Notes: generated by a model from the letters alone, not told the origin. DNA of 64,000 nucleotides from JANJTY01 sp038257155 (GCA_038257155.1 JBBSJP010000015.1:1-64000), one strand, 5' to 3'; positions 53,451 through 62,538 are shown, counted from the first letter of the stretch. Translations and numbers: made by a program.

Positions 53451-54824
53451 TCACCCCAAATCAATCGCCTTTTCCTTGTGCTCCTTCAGCCGCTTCTCCA
53501 GGTAATGGATGTTCATCCCACCCTGTTGAAAACCGACATCCGACAGGATGCGCTGCTGCAGCGGGATGTTGGTCTTGATGCCATCGACCACCATCTCTGA
53601 CAGAGCCACCCGCATGCGGGCGATGGCTTGGGCGCGGTCGGCGCCGTGCACGATCAGCTTGCCGATCATCGAGTCGTAGTTGGACGGCACCCGATAGCCC
53701 TCGTAGATGTGGCTGTCGACTCGAACGCCGGGGCCACCTGGGGCGTGGAAATGCTTGATCAGGCCGGGGCAGGGCAGAAAACTGTCCGGGTCTTCGGCGT
53801 TGATTCGGCATTCGATGGCGTGGCCGCGCAGCACGATATCCTGCTGGCGAATCGACAGTGGCCGGCCGGCGGCGATCATCAGCTGCTCGCGTACCAGGTC
53901 GACGCCGGTGATCATTTCGGTCACCGGATGCTCGACCTGGATGCGGGTGTTCATTTCGATGAAATAGAAGCGGCCCTCCTCGAACAGGAATTCGAAGGTG
54001 CCCGCGCCGCGGTAGCCGATGCGGATGCAGGCCTCGACGCAGACCTTGCCGATCTCGGCGCGCTGCGCTTCGGTGATGCCGGGTGCCGGTGCCTCTTCAA
54101 CCACCTTCTGGTGACGGCGCTGCATCGAGCAGTCGCGCTCGCCGAGATGTATTGCATTGCCCTGGCCATCGGCCAGTACCTGGATCTCCACGTGCCGTGG
54201 GTTCTCCAGGAATTTCTCCATGTACACCATGTCGTTGCCAAACGCGGCCTTGGCTTCCGACTTGGTGGTCGCCACGGCGTTGGGCAGATGCGCTTCTGTG
54301 TGCACCACCCGCATGCCGCGTCCACCGCCACCGCCGGCGGCCTTGACGATGACCGGATAGCCGATTTCGCGCGCGATGCGCACGTTCTCTGCCGGATCAT
54401 CGCCCAGCGGTCCGCCCGAACCCGGCACGCAGGGCACGCCAGCCGCCTTCATTGCACGAATGGCCTCGACCTTGTCGCCCATCAGGCGGATGGTGTCGGC
54501 CTTTGGCCCGATGAAGATGAAGCCGCTCTGCTCGACGCGCTCGGCGAAGTCGGCGTTTTCAGAGAGAAAGCCATAGCCCGGATGAATGGCCTGGGCATCG
54601 GTGACCTCGGCTGCGGCAATGATTGCCGGGATGTCGAGGTAGCTGCGGTTGGATGGCGGCGGGCCGATGCAGACCGATTCATCGGCCATCGCGACGTGCT
54701 TCAGGTTGCGATCGACGGTGGAATGCACCGCGACGGTCTGGATGCCCAGCGCATGGCAGGCCCGCAGGATGCGCAGCGCGATCTCGCCACGATTGGCGAT
54801 GACTACCTTGTCGAGAGTGTTCAT
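53451..54824 (-). CDS. accC: Acetyl-CoA carboxylase, biotin carboxylase subunit (457 aa)
   Basis: ATP-grasp enzyme that carboxylates the biotin on BCCP in the first half of acetyl-CoA carboxylation for fatty-acid synthesis. It begins MNTLDKVVIANRGEIALRIL. The Gly-rich ATP loop (AAGGGGGRGMRVV) and active-site FYFIEMNTRIQVEHPVTEM are present, and length matches AccC. The ATG at 54824 overlaps the stop of a small upstream ORF by 4 bp. In many relatives accC directly follows accB and precedes prmA; neither adjacency holds here. Confidence 0.96.
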   Translation of the reverse strand: MNTLDKVVIANRGEIALRILRACHALGIQTVAVHSTVDRNLKHVAMADESVCIGPPPSNRSYLDIPAIIAAAEVTDAQAIHPGYGFLSENADFAERVEQSGFIFIGPKADTIRLMGDKVEAIRAMKAAGVPCVPGSGGPLGDDPAENVRIAREIGYPVIVKAAGGGGGRGMRVVHTEAHLPNAVATTKSEAKAAFGNDMVYMEKFLENPRHVEIQVLADGQGNAIHLGERDCSMQRRHQKVVEEAPAPGITEAQRAEIGKVCVEACIRIGYRGAGTFEFLFEEGRFYFIEMNTRIQVEHPVTEMITGVDLVREQLMIAAGRPLSIRQQDIVLRGHAIECRINAEDPDSFLPCPGLIKHFHAPGGPGVRVDSHIYEGYRVPSNYDSMIGKLIVHGADRAQAIARMRVALSEMVVDGIKTNIPLQQRILSDVGFQQGGMNIHYLEKRLKEHKEKAIDLG

Positions 54825-55117
54825 GCGGCGCTCCGGTACCACACGCGCACGACTTGAACGCGTTGGGCAGTAAGTTCGAACATCCCGATGTTGTAGCGGA
54901 CGTCATCGTGCGCGCTGGTGGAAGACTGCTCAGCCGCGGACTGAGGCAGGATCAGGGTCTCGATGCTGAGCACGTCGACCTGCTCGCGCGCGATCCAGGC
55001 ATTGGTTGCTTCAAGCACGGTATCCATGGTCTGCCGGCCACCGATGGCCAGGCCGAGGACTTTCTGCTTCCAGTCGGGGGCGAAGTCGCGAAAACGGATT
55101 TTCATTCCCCGTGTCAC
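54821..55117 (-). CDS. Small unknown protein inserted between accB and accC (98 aa)
   Basis: Cytosolic-looking alpha/beta protein with no signal peptide or Cys. It contains RFRDFAPDWKQKVLGLAIG, WIAREQVDVLSIETLIL and a Val-rich end (AQRVQVVRVWYR). I recognise no family. The start is GTG at 55117, overlapping the accB stop, or ATG at 55105, 8 bp after it. Its stop overlaps the accC ATG by 4 bp. Coupling on both sides suggests it is translated with the carboxylase subunits and may act on them, but this is inference. Confidence 0.75.
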   Translation of the reverse strand: MTRGMKIRFRDFAPDWKQKVLGLAIGGRQTMDTVLEATNAWIAREQVDVLSIETLILPQSAAEQSSTSAHDDVRYNIGMFELTAQRVQVVRVWYRSAA

Positions 55118-55605
55118 CCGATGACGAAAAGTGGCTCGTCGAACTCGACCGGCTGGCCGTTCTCGACCAGCACGGCGAGCACGGTGCCGGACACGTCCGC
55201 CTCGATCGGGTTGAACATCTTCATCGCTTCGATGATGCCCATGGTGTCGCCGGCCTTTACCGACTGGCCGACCTTGACGAAGGCCGGGGCTTCGGGATTC
55301 GGCGAACCATAAAAGGTGCCGACCATCGGCGAGCGCATGGTGTGGCCGTCCGGTTGGGCAGGCACGGATCGGCCGCCGGTGGCAGCCTCGGTCGGCGAGA
55401 CCATGCCCTGCACAGCACGTGGCGCCTCGAGCATTGGTGCATGCATTGGCGCATGCATCGGCATCGAGGCATGCGAGTAGTGCATCGTGCCGCCGGTGGG
55501 CACGCGGGACAGGCGCACGGATTCTTCGCCTTCCTTGATCTCGATCTCGGAGAGGTTGGACTCTTCCAGCAGGTCGATCAGTTTCTTGATTTTTCGCAGG
55601 TCCAT
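55114..55605 (-). CDS. accB: Acetyl-CoA carboxylase, biotin carboxyl carrier protein (163 aa)
   Basis: Carrier of the biotin arm shuttling between carboxylase and transferase. It begins MDLRKIKKLIDLLEESNLSE. The mobile linker is rich in Met/His/Ala/Pro (about 40-65), unusual in containing MHAPMHAPM. The C-terminal biotinyl domain has EAMKMFNPIEADVSG with the target Lys129, 35 residues from the end. A longer in-frame reading upstream crosses repeats and is spurious. The 175 bp separating it from aroQ are filled with palindromes. Confidence 0.95.
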   Translation of the reverse strand: MDLRKIKKLIDLLEESNLSEIEIKEGEESVRLSRVPTGGTMHYSHASMPMHAPMHAPMLEAPRAVQGMVSPTEAATGGRSVPAQPDGHTMRSPMVGTFYGSPNPEAPAFVKVGQSVKAGDTMGIIEAMKMFNPIEADVSGTVLAVLVENGQPVEFDEPLFVIG

Positions 55606-55627
55606 GGGGGCCTCTGGGTCTAGGGTC

Positions 55628-55777
55628 AGCGGCTGCGCCGCTTTTGGTAAGTGAGAGGTGAGGAAGTCAGTCGCCCGCTGCGCGGGCTGTAAGTTTTGGT
55701 CAGTCGGCGGCTGCGCCGCCTGTAAGAAGTGAGAAGTCAGCGACGCGACGCTTCGACTGACAGCCCGCGCAGCGGGC
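55628..55777. repeat. Four GC-rich palindromes between aroQ and accB
   Basis: AGCGGCTGCGCCGCT (55628-55642), GCCCGCTGCGCGGGC (55673-55687), GGCGGCTGCGCCGCC (55706-55720) and GCCCGCGCAGCGGGC (55763-55777) are each near-palindromic. The fourth is the reverse complement of the second. Flanking GTAAG/GTGAGA/AGTCAG words are also repeated in both orientations, so the block is an inverted REP doublet inside the aroQ-accB-accC operon. Confidence 0.8.
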
Positions 55778-55780
55778 GAC

Positions 55781-56239
55781 TTACTTTCTCTCCTCCTGAC
55801 TCCCTGGAAGCCGCCGCAAGGCGGCATCCAGGGCAAGGCGGTAGCTTTCGGCTCCGAAGCCACAAATAACGCCAACCGCCAGGTCGCTCAAATAGCTGTG
55901 ATGACGAAAGGGCTCGCGTGCGTGTGGGTTGGACACGTGGATCTCGATGAACGGGATGGCCACCGCCGCCAGCGCGTCACGCAGCGCCACGGAGGTATGG
56001 GTGAAGGCGGCGGGATTGATCAGGATGAAGGCGGTACCATCGGTCCGTGCCGCCTGGACGCGCTCTACCAGCACGTGTTCGGCATTGGACTGCAGCGCAT
56101 CCACGCGATGGCCAAGTGCAGCGGCCGACGCGCCGAGCTCCGCGTCTATCTCGGCCAGCGTGGTGCGGCCATAGACCTCCGGCTCGCGCTGTCCGAGCAG
56201 GTTCAGGTTGGGACCATGCAACAGCAGAATCTGCGCCAC
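55781..56239 (-). CDS. aroQ: 3-dehydroquinate dehydratase, type II (152 aa)
   Basis: Third step of the shikimate pathway: 3-dehydroquinate to 3-dehydroshikimate. Family motifs are ILLLHGPNLNLLGQREPEVY, QSNAEHVLVERVQ, LINPAAFTHTSVALRDAL and IEIHVSNPHAREPFRHHSYL (catalytic His region). I choose the GTG at 56239, with GGAGA upstream, since longer readings run into non-family sequence. It is the first gene before accB, the common gammaproteobacterial order. Confidence 0.94.
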   Translation of the reverse strand: MAQILLLHGPNLNLLGQREPEVYGRTTLAEIDAELGASAAALGHRVDALQSNAEHVLVERVQAARTDGTAFILINPAAFTHTSVALRDALAAVAIPFIEIHVSNPHAREPFRHHSYLSDLAVGVICGFGAESYRLALDAALRRLPGSQEERK

Positions 56240-56400
56240 CCGCGTTCTCCCGAGGAAGGCGCGCAAGTCTGCGTGAAGGCCGCGTTGATGTCCAGTTTGC
56301 CGAAGATCGTCGCCGTTTCGGCGGATGTGCGGAAGTTGGCCCCAGTACCCATCGCCCTGACGGCACCACCCGATGGCGCGGAGGGTCCATCCACAAACGC

Positions 56401-56426
56401 AAAGCGCCAGGCATGCCTGGCGCTTT
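56401..56426 (-). terminator. Perfect 26-bp palindrome, likely csbD terminator
   Basis: The 13-bp arm AAAGCGCCAGGCA (56401-56413) is followed directly by its exact complement (56414-56426). On the minus strand it starts 20 bp after the csbD stop and runs into TTTGCGTTTG. The strong stem and T-rich tail fit an intrinsic terminator separating csbD from aroQ. Confidence 0.75.
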
Positions 56427-56445
56427 GGAGGCAAAGTAACGGGGC

Positions 56446-56622
56446 TTACTTCTTCGGAGTAACGGCTTCCTTGAGGTCGCCGTAGGCAGACTGCACCTTG
56501 CCAGTGACCTGCTCAACCTTGCCATTGCGCTCCATCGATTTGTTGCCGACGGCGCGTCCCACGGCTTCCTTGACCTTGCCCTTGTTCTCCTTGATCCGGC
56601 CCTTGATGTTGTCCTTGTTCAT
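56446..56622 (-). CDS. CsbD-family stress protein (58 aa)
   Basis: Small, charged, hydrophilic protein of the CsbD type: MNKDNIKGRIKENKGKVKEA, then KVEQVTGKVQSAYGDLKEAV. CsbD-like proteins are general-stress or stationary-phase induced; the mechanism is unknown. AGGAG seven bases before the ATG at 56622 supports this start against a longer in-frame reading. It is followed by a strong palindromic terminator. Confidence 0.92.
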   Translation of the reverse strand: MNKDNIKGRIKENKGKVKEAVGRAVGNKSMERNGKVEQVTGKVQSAYGDLKEAVTPKK

Positions 56623-56801
56623 GTCACGCTCCTGCTGCAGCCCTGCGACGAATGCCCGGCGATTGCTACGGACCGTTCCTGCCGCGAACTGAACCGCCAA
56701 AACCGGACGCCAGTCCGGATCTTGTGTGCCATGGCGTTCGATCGTCTGTTCGGAACCGCACGTCGCAAACCGCACCCGCAGGCACGCCGGACGGCAGGGC
56801 T

Positions 56802-57344
56802 TCAGTCATCCACCCACGTCGCCAGTTCGTCCGCTGTGAATTCACCGAGTTTTTGCGCTGCGATGCGGCCCTGCGCGTCGATCAGCACCGAGTAGGGCAA
56901 CACGCCGCGCGCATTGCCGAGGCGAGTGGAGAGGTCGACCAGGCCGACTTCCGCGATCGCGATCTGATAGGCGACAGGATGTTGAGCAAGGAAGGTTCGC
57001 ACCGACCCGGCATCCTCCAGTGCGATACCGATGACATCAATGCCCTGGTCGGCGTATTGCGTAGCGAAGACGTCGAGCATGGGCATTTCCTTGATGCAAG
57101 GAGGGCACCAGGAAGCCCAGAAGTTGATCAGCACGCGACGGCCGTTGCGTGGAAGCACCGAGACGGTCCGTCCCTCCGGGTCGAGCAGCTCAATGGCCGG
57201 GGCGGCATCGCCGATGCCCAGCACCTCGGTGCCGGGCGGCAATGGCACTGCGGGTGGCAGGCGGCGGTCCTGCCCCAGCCACAGACCCAGGCCCGCAGCC
57301 AGCACGGCGACGAGAACAATCAGGACGGTCTGGCGCAGTGGCAT
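56802..57344 (-). CDS. TlpA/ResA-like periplasmic thioredoxin (180 aa)
   Basis: An N-terminal membrane anchor (about 4-22) is followed by a redoxin fold with NFWASWCPPCIKEMPML. CPPC is the redox-active pair, and the cis-Pro loop is GVLPYSVLI. Such proteins reduce or reshuffle disulfides in the periplasm, often for cytochrome c maturation, using electrons from DsbD. Its ATG shares one base with the dsbD stop (TGATG); a TTG one codon earlier is possible. Coupling with dsbD strongly suggests it is a DsbD client. Confidence 0.9.
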   Translation of the reverse strand: MPLRQTVLIVLVAVLAAGLGLWLGQDRRLPPAVPLPPGTEVLGIGDAAPAIELLDPEGRTVSVLPRNGRRVLINFWASWCPPCIKEMPMLDVFATQYADQGIDVIGIALEDAGSVRTFLAQHPVAYQIAIAEVGLVDLSTRLGNARGVLPYSVLIDAQGRIAAQKLGEFTADELATWVDD

Positions 57345-59527
57345 CAACGCGCTGCCCCGAGTGCCTCCAACACCACCGATTCGCTCAGCACCAGCGGCAG
57401 TACCAGCGGCTCACCACCACCGGCGGGGTACATCACATAGAGCGGAACACCCACCGCACCGTGCTCCTGCAGGAATGCCGTGATTGCTGGATCGACATTG
57501 GTCCAGTCGCCTTTCATGTAGACCGTTGCGGTGCTGGCAAGACCGTCGCGGAACGCGTCGCCTGCCAGCACCCGGCGCTCGTTGGCCTTGCAGGTGACGC
57601 ACCAGTCGGCGGTCATGTTGACGAACACGGCGCGGCCCTCGCTGCGCAGCGCCTGCAGGCGATCAGCCGAGTACGCCACACTGCCTTCGGTAACCGTGGC
57701 GCTGGGTGTTTCGAGGCGGGTCACCGCCCATAGCGGCAGCAGGGCCAACAGCAGCAGCGCAACGCCAAGCGCGCGCGACAGCGGACGCGACTGATGGCGC
57801 AGGCGCTCCAGCCACCACAGCGCGGCCGCCAGCAGCACCACGCCGATCAGCAGCAGGGCAACCGCGTCGACGCCGCGCTGCTTGCCCAGCACCCAGGCCA
57901 GCCACACGGCCGTCAGGTACATCGGGAAGGCCATGGCCTGTTTGAAGCCATCCATCCAGGCGCCGGGGCGCGGCAGCATGCGGGCAAAGGCCGGCACGAA
58001 GCCGATCAGCAGGAAGGGCAGGGCCAGGCCGAGGCCCAGCGCCAGAAACACTGCCAGGGCCAGCGCGGTCGGCGCGGCGAAGGCGAAGGCCAGGGCGGTG
58101 CCCATGAAGGGAGCGGTGCAGGGGCTTGCAACCACGACGGCGAGCACGCCGGTGAAGAAATCGCCAGCCGGGCCGGATTTCTGGGTGAGGTTCTGGCCGA
58201 GTCCGGCGACGCCGGCGCCGAGTGTGAATACCCCCGACAGGGACAGGCCGATTGCCAGCATCACATAGGCCAGCGCCGCAACAAAGATTGGCTGCTGCAG
58301 CTGGAAGCCCCAGCCGAGTGCCTCGCCGGCGGCACGCAGACCAATCACGGCAAGTCCCACGGCCGCGAATGTCGTCAGCACGCCGGCGGTGTACCAGAGC
58401 GCGTGCGAGCGAGCCTTCTCGCGGCTTTCGCCACTCGATGCCAGTCCCAGTGCCTTGAGCGACAGGATCGGCAGCACGCATGGCATCAGGTTCAGCACCA
58501 GCCCGCCGATCAATGCGCCACCCAGCGCGGCAAGCAAGGCCAGGAAGCCCAAGCTGGACTTGCCAGCATCCATGGGCGAAGTCGGTGGTGTCTCGGGCAG
58601 CGCGGTCGCCTCGCCAGCCGGCAGATCTACCGCAACCACGCGGGTCATCGGGGGATAGCAGACGCCATCCGTCTGGCAGCCCTGGAATGTTGCTTCCAGC
58701 ATGACGCGCTGGGCGCCACCGTCACGGCGGCCAATCGACATCGGCAGTTCAACCTGGTCGAAGTAGACCAACACCTCGCCGAAGTGTTCATCGGCATGGG
58801 GCGTGGCTTGCGGCCAGCGCGGTGCGCCCAGCCCTACGCCCTCACCCTCGATGATGCGGAAGCTGCTGCGGTCCTGATAAAGGTAATAGCCGGGCGCTGG
58901 GGTGAAGCGCAGCAGCAGTTCGCTGCTCGACACGGCAATGGCGTCGAAGGCGAAAGCCTCGTCCTCTGGCAGCGGCAGCGAATCTGTCACCAATGGCCCC
59001 GTGCCACCGAGCTGCAGGCCGCTGGACTGCTGCCCCAGCGTCAGTCCCAGCGGGTTGGACGTCGCGGCTGGTGCAGGCAGTGCCGTGGCAGCAGGCAGCG
59101 CCACGCTGATCGTCTGCTTGTGCGGCGGATAGCAAACGCCGACATCGGCGCAGCCCTGATAGCGCAGGGTGAAGCTCGCCTCGCGCGCGCCAAGGACCGG
59201 GCTGCCGGCAAGCACGGCTTCGACGCTGTCGCGGTAAGTTTCCACGTCGCCGAAGAATTCGTCGGTGTAGGCCTCTCCCGGCGGCAGCTGCAGCGGGTCG
59301 GCCTTGAACTTGCCGTCGGCGCTCTCGGCGCCCATTCGATGCCGGTAAAGGTAGTAGCCCTCGGCAATCCTGAAATGAAAGACGATGCGCTGGTCCGACT
59401 CGGCACGAGCAGTCAGCGCGAAGGCCTGATCGATTGGCAACAGGTCATCCGGGTCGACCGCGTGGCTGGGCGAAGCAGCCAGCAAGGCGGTGCAGAACAG
59501 CAGGAAGCGCAACAGGGAAGCGGGCAT
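57344..59527 (-). CDS. dsbD: Thiol:disulfide interchange protein DsbD with duplicated N-terminal domain (727 aa)
   Basis: Transfers electrons from cytosolic thioredoxin to periplasmic proteins. A signal peptide (start at 59527, MPASLLRFLLFCTALLAASP) is followed by two successive DsbD-alpha-like domains, each with its own Cys pair (CADVGVCYPP and CQTDGVCYPP). The membrane core has LMPCVLPIL and ASPCTAPFMG with the transmembrane redox Cys. A C-terminal thioredoxin-like domain has DWCVTCKANE. At 727 aa it exceeds E. coli DsbD (about 565 aa) by roughly one extra alpha domain. It is in operon with cutA (65 bp upstream) and tlpA. Confidence 0.94.
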   Translation of the reverse strand: MPASLLRFLLFCTALLAASPSHAVDPDDLLPIDQAFALTARAESDQRIVFHFRIAEGYYLYRHRMGAESADGKFKADPLQLPPGEAYTDEFFGDVETYRDSVEAVLAGSPVLGAREASFTLRYQGCADVGVCYPPHKQTISVALPAATALPAPAATSNPLGLTLGQQSSGLQLGGTGPLVTDSLPLPEDEAFAFDAIAVSSSELLLRFTPAPGYYLYQDRSSFRIIEGEGVGLGAPRWPQATPHADEHFGEVLVYFDQVELPMSIGRRDGGAQRVMLEATFQGCQTDGVCYPPMTRVVAVDLPAGEATALPETPPTSPMDAGKSSLGFLALLAALGGALIGGLVLNLMPCVLPILSLKALGLASSGESREKARSHALWYTAGVLTTFAAVGLAVIGLRAAGEALGWGFQLQQPIFVAALAYVMLAIGLSLSGVFTLGAGVAGLGQNLTQKSGPAGDFFTGVLAVVVASPCTAPFMGTALAFAFAAPTALALAVFLALGLGLALPFLLIGFVPAFARMLPRPGAWMDGFKQAMAFPMYLTAVWLAWVLGKQRGVDAVALLLIGVVLLAAALWWLERLRHQSRPLSRALGVALLLLALLPLWAVTRLETPSATVTEGSVAYSADRLQALRSEGRAVFVNMTADWCVTCKANERRVLAGDAFRDGLASTATVYMKGDWTNVDPAITAFLQEHGAVGVPLYVMYPAGGGEPLVLPLVLSESVVLEALGAAR

Positions 59528-59592
59528 GGAAGGGGCGGACGCAGTACGGAATGGGGTAGAGACAGCAAAGGTGGCAAAGGGTTCGCGCCTGA

Positions 59593-59919
59593 TCATCGGT
59601 TTTCCGGTGAGGTCTCGGTTTGAATCCAGGACAGATAGGCTGGTAGGCCATCGGAGATGTCCACGGCGATGATCTCCGGCACATCAAAGCGGTGCAGCGC
59701 CTCAATTCGATCGCGCAGGGCGGCAAAGCGCTGCGCAGTCGTCTTGATCATCAGCAGGACCTCCGCGGCCTCCTCGATCCGGCCTTGCCAGCGGTACACC
59801 GAACGGACCTGCGGCAGCTGGTTCACGCATGCCGCAAGCCGCTGTTCGACGAGGTCTCGCGCGATGCTGCTGGCGGAGTCTGCATCGGGGCAGCTACAGA
59901 ACACGATGAGTTCGGACAT
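59593..59919 (-). CDS. cutA: Divalent-cation tolerance protein CutA (108 aa)
   Basis: Small trimeric PII-like protein. Family motifs are RLAACVNQLPQVRSVYRWQG, VLLMIKTTAQRFAALRDRI and VPEIIAVDISDGLPAYLSWI. E. coli CutA was linked to copper tolerance, but its exact role is unclear. It lies directly before dsbD, the same neighbourhood as in E. coli (cutA-dsbD). The start at 59919 is the only family-length start; a very long upstream extension of the frame is antisense to a kinase gene and spurious. Confidence 0.94.
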   Translation of the reverse strand: MSELIVFCSCPDADSASSIARDLVEQRLAACVNQLPQVRSVYRWQGRIEEAAEVLLMIKTTAQRFAALRDRIEALHRFDVPEIIAVDISDGLPAYLSWIQTETSPENR

Positions 59920-60042
59920 GGTCGCGAGCGAATGGATCGTCAGAAGGAGGTATTGAAGCCAGCCATGGTACGCGGAACCTGCCGGGCGCTTCTGGCACCA
60001 TGCAGGCAGTCCACAGACTGCACGCCAATGGAACGTGACCCA

Positions 60043-62538
60043 ATGGATTCCGCCCTCGCCCTGCTCGCCCTGCCGGCGGATGAGCGCGAAGCGCAACTGG
60101 CCGCGCTGCAGCGCGAGGCACCGGAGCGCGCTGCAGAGCTTCAAGCGCTGATCGATACGCTCAACGCGGCGACGTCTGCGGGTGACAGCCCTTCCATTGC
60201 CGCGGCATTCGGCGCACCCGAACGCATCGCGCGCTATCGGATATTGGATACGCTGGGCGAAGGCGGCATGGGCACGGTCTACCGGGCGCGGCAGGATCAG
60301 CCGGAACGAGACGTCGCGCTCAAGCTGATTCGCGCCGCATCGGACGACCACGAAGCCCTGACCCGCTTTCGGCTGGAGGCTGAAGCCCTGGCACAGCTCG
60401 AGCACCCCGGAATCGCGCGCATCCATGAAGCCGGCACCGCGCAGATCGGCGCCCGTGAATTGCCTTGGCTGGCGATGGAGTACGTACGTGGCCCCGATCT
60501 GCTGGGCTACGCGGCGCAGCACAAGCTCGATCTGAAGGCCCGGCTCGAGCTGCTGATTGGCCTCGCTCGCGCCGTGCATCACGCACACAGCCGTGGCGTG
60601 ATCCACCGTGACCTGAAGCCGCAGAACATCCTGGTCGATCCGCTCGGCCAGCCGAAGGTGCTGGATTTTGGCGTTGCCCGCATCCAGACCAATGCCGCGA
60701 CCATGACCCGTATCGGTCAGGTCGTCGGCACGCTGGGCTACATGAGCCCGGAGCAATTGAGCGGCAACGCGGCGCAGGCCGACGCGCGCAGCGATGTCTA
60801 CGCGCTGGGCGTGATCGCCTACCAGCTGCTGAGCGGACGCATGCCCTATCCCGACCTGGCGCGCAGTTCGCTGATCGATGCCCTCGACCAGATCCGCCGC
60901 AGCGACCCTGAAGCCTTGGGCAAGGTGGATGCCAGCCTGCGCGGCGATATCGAAACCGTGGTGATGAAGGCGCTTGCTTCCGACCCGGCCAAGCGCTACG
61001 ACTCGGCCGCCGGCCTGGCGGCGGATATCGAGCGCGTCCTGCTGCATCGACCGGTGGAAGCCCGGCCACCAACCCCGATGTATCTGCTTGGCCGCTTTGC
61101 GCGTCGCCATCGCGTGCTGGTATCGGCCGTCACCCTGGTGGCAGTGGCGCTGCTGGTCAGCGTGGTGGTCAGTCTGAATTTCGCCTTGTCCGAAGCGGCC
61201 GCGCGGCAGGAAGCGGAAGAGCGCCGCCAGCAGGCAGAAGCGGTATCCGCATTCCTCAGTGGCATGTTCGAGCAGGCCACGCCCGAGAAGGCCTTGGGCC
61301 GCGAGTTGGGAGTGCGCGAAGTGTTGGACGAAGCGGCGCGAGCGGTGAAATCGGGCAGCACGCCAGCGCGGGTGCGGGCAGGCGTGCACCGCGCGCTGGG
61401 TGAAAGTTACTACGGCCTGGGCCGCTACCAGGAAGCGGTTGAGCAGTTGCAGGCTGCTGTCGACGCGCTGCAGGAACTGGCCACGGTCGATGCGGATGAA
61501 CTCTGGTTGGCGCAGCGTGATTTGAGCAGAACCCTGATTGACGCTGGCCAACTGGATGAGGCCGAGGCTTTGCTGGACCAACTGGATTCCCCGGACTGGG
61601 CCGCGCCACGGCAGGCCATGCTGCTGGTCAGTCGCGCTCGCCTGGCGGAGGATCGCGGCGAGCAGACGCTTGCGATAGCGCGCTATCGCGAAGTGCTGAC
61701 AACGGCTGATCCTGCAACACAGTCCGACCTGATTGCTTCCGCCCGACTCAATCTCGCCAATTTGTTGAGCGCATCCGGCGCGACCGACGAGGCCGCCGCG
61801 CTGCTGCAGTCGCTGTTGCAACAACGGATGGGTGAATTGGGCGCTGACCACCCGCGCACCCTGTCGGTGCAACATGGTCTGGCACATCTGTTCGATCGCA
61901 CTGGCAAACGCGACAAGGCCGAGGTGCTCTATGTTGACACCCTGAGCCGACGCCGCGTCGTGTTGGGCGACCGGCATGGTCAGACCCTGGCCACACTGCA
62001 GAGCTATGCTGCCCTGCTCAGCCAGACCGGGCGTGCCGCCGAGGCCGAGCCGCTGATGCGCGAGGCGGCCGCGGCAATGCGCGAGATTTTCGGAACCCGC
62101 GCCGCCGACACGCAGGCGACCCTGGGCGGCCTCGCCAACGTCTATGAGGAACTGGGCCGGATGGACGACGCCGAGCTGCTGTATCGCGAGATCATCGAAG
62201 CGCAGGAAGGTGCCGGCGAGCGTGGAGGGCACGTGGCCATTGCCCGCAACAACCTCGCCATGTTGCTGATGCAGACGGACCGGCTGGAGGCAGCCTGCGA
62301 AGGCTTTGCGCAAGCGGTTGACGAAGCTGATTCCAGTGCTGGCCCAGACCATCCAATGAGCGCCATCCTGCTTGGCAACCTTGGTGAATGCCTGTCGCGC
62401 CAGCGCAAGACGGTCGCCGCACGTGATGCCCTGCAACGGGCGCACAGCGTGCTGGCGGAACGCCTGGGCGAGGACCACGAACGTACGCGCAAGGTCGAGC
62501 GTTTGCTGAGCGAGCTGAGTGCCGCTGGAGGTGGGTAA
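60043..62538 (+). CDS. Membrane Ser/Thr protein kinase with TPR region (831 aa)
   Basis: A short N-terminal helical region (1-60) precedes an intact kinase domain: LGEGGMGTVY (71-80), Lys94, HRDLKPQN (188-195), DFG (208-210) and GTLGYMSPEQ. A membrane helix lies near 355-375 (LVSAVTLVAVALLVSVVVSL). A coiled segment and TPR repeats run to the end (GELGADHPRTLSVQHGLAHL, TQATLGGLANVYEELGRMDD). The start may be 60043 or 60028. It is divergent from cutA and unlinked to a phosphatase or FHA gene, so its targets are unknown. It is the third eukaryotic-type kinase in the window. Confidence 0.9.
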   Translation: MDSALALLALPADEREAQLAALQREAPERAAELQALIDTLNAATSAGDSPSIAAAFGAPERIARYRILDTLGEGGMGTVYRARQDQPERDVALKLIRAASDDHEALTRFRLEAEALAQLEHPGIARIHEAGTAQIGARELPWLAMEYVRGPDLLGYAAQHKLDLKARLELLIGLARAVHHAHSRGVIHRDLKPQNILVDPLGQPKVLDFGVARIQTNAATMTRIGQVVGTLGYMSPEQLSGNAAQADARSDVYALGVIAYQLLSGRMPYPDLARSSLIDALDQIRRSDPEALGKVDASLRGDIETVVMKALASDPAKRYDSAAGLAADIERVLLHRPVEARPPTPMYLLGRFARRHRVLVSAVTLVAVALLVSVVVSLNFALSEAAARQEAEERRQQAEAVSAFLSGMFEQATPEKALGRELGVREVLDEAARAVKSGSTPARVRAGVHRALGESYYGLGRYQEAVEQLQAAVDALQELATVDADELWLAQRDLSRTLIDAGQLDEAEALLDQLDSPDWAAPRQAMLLVSRARLAEDRGEQTLAIARYREVLTTADPATQSDLIASARLNLANLLSASGATDEAAALLQSLLQQRMGELGADHPRTLSVQHGLAHLFDRTGKRDKAEVLYVDTLSRRRVVLGDRHGQTLATLQSYAALLSQTGRAAEAEPLMREAAAAMREIFGTRAADTQATLGGLANVYEELGRMDDAELLYREIIEAQEGAGERGGHVAIARNNLAMLLMQTDRLEAACEGFAQAVDEADSSAGPDHPMSAILLGNLGECLSRQRKTVAARDALQRAHSVLAERLGEDHERTRKVERLLSELSAAGGG

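Noticed and set aside
59920..62478. A long minus-strand frame antisense to the Ser/Thr kinase, in frame with cutA
   Set aside because: Only the last 108 codons match CutA; the remainder is compositionally odd and opposite an intact kinase-TPR gene.
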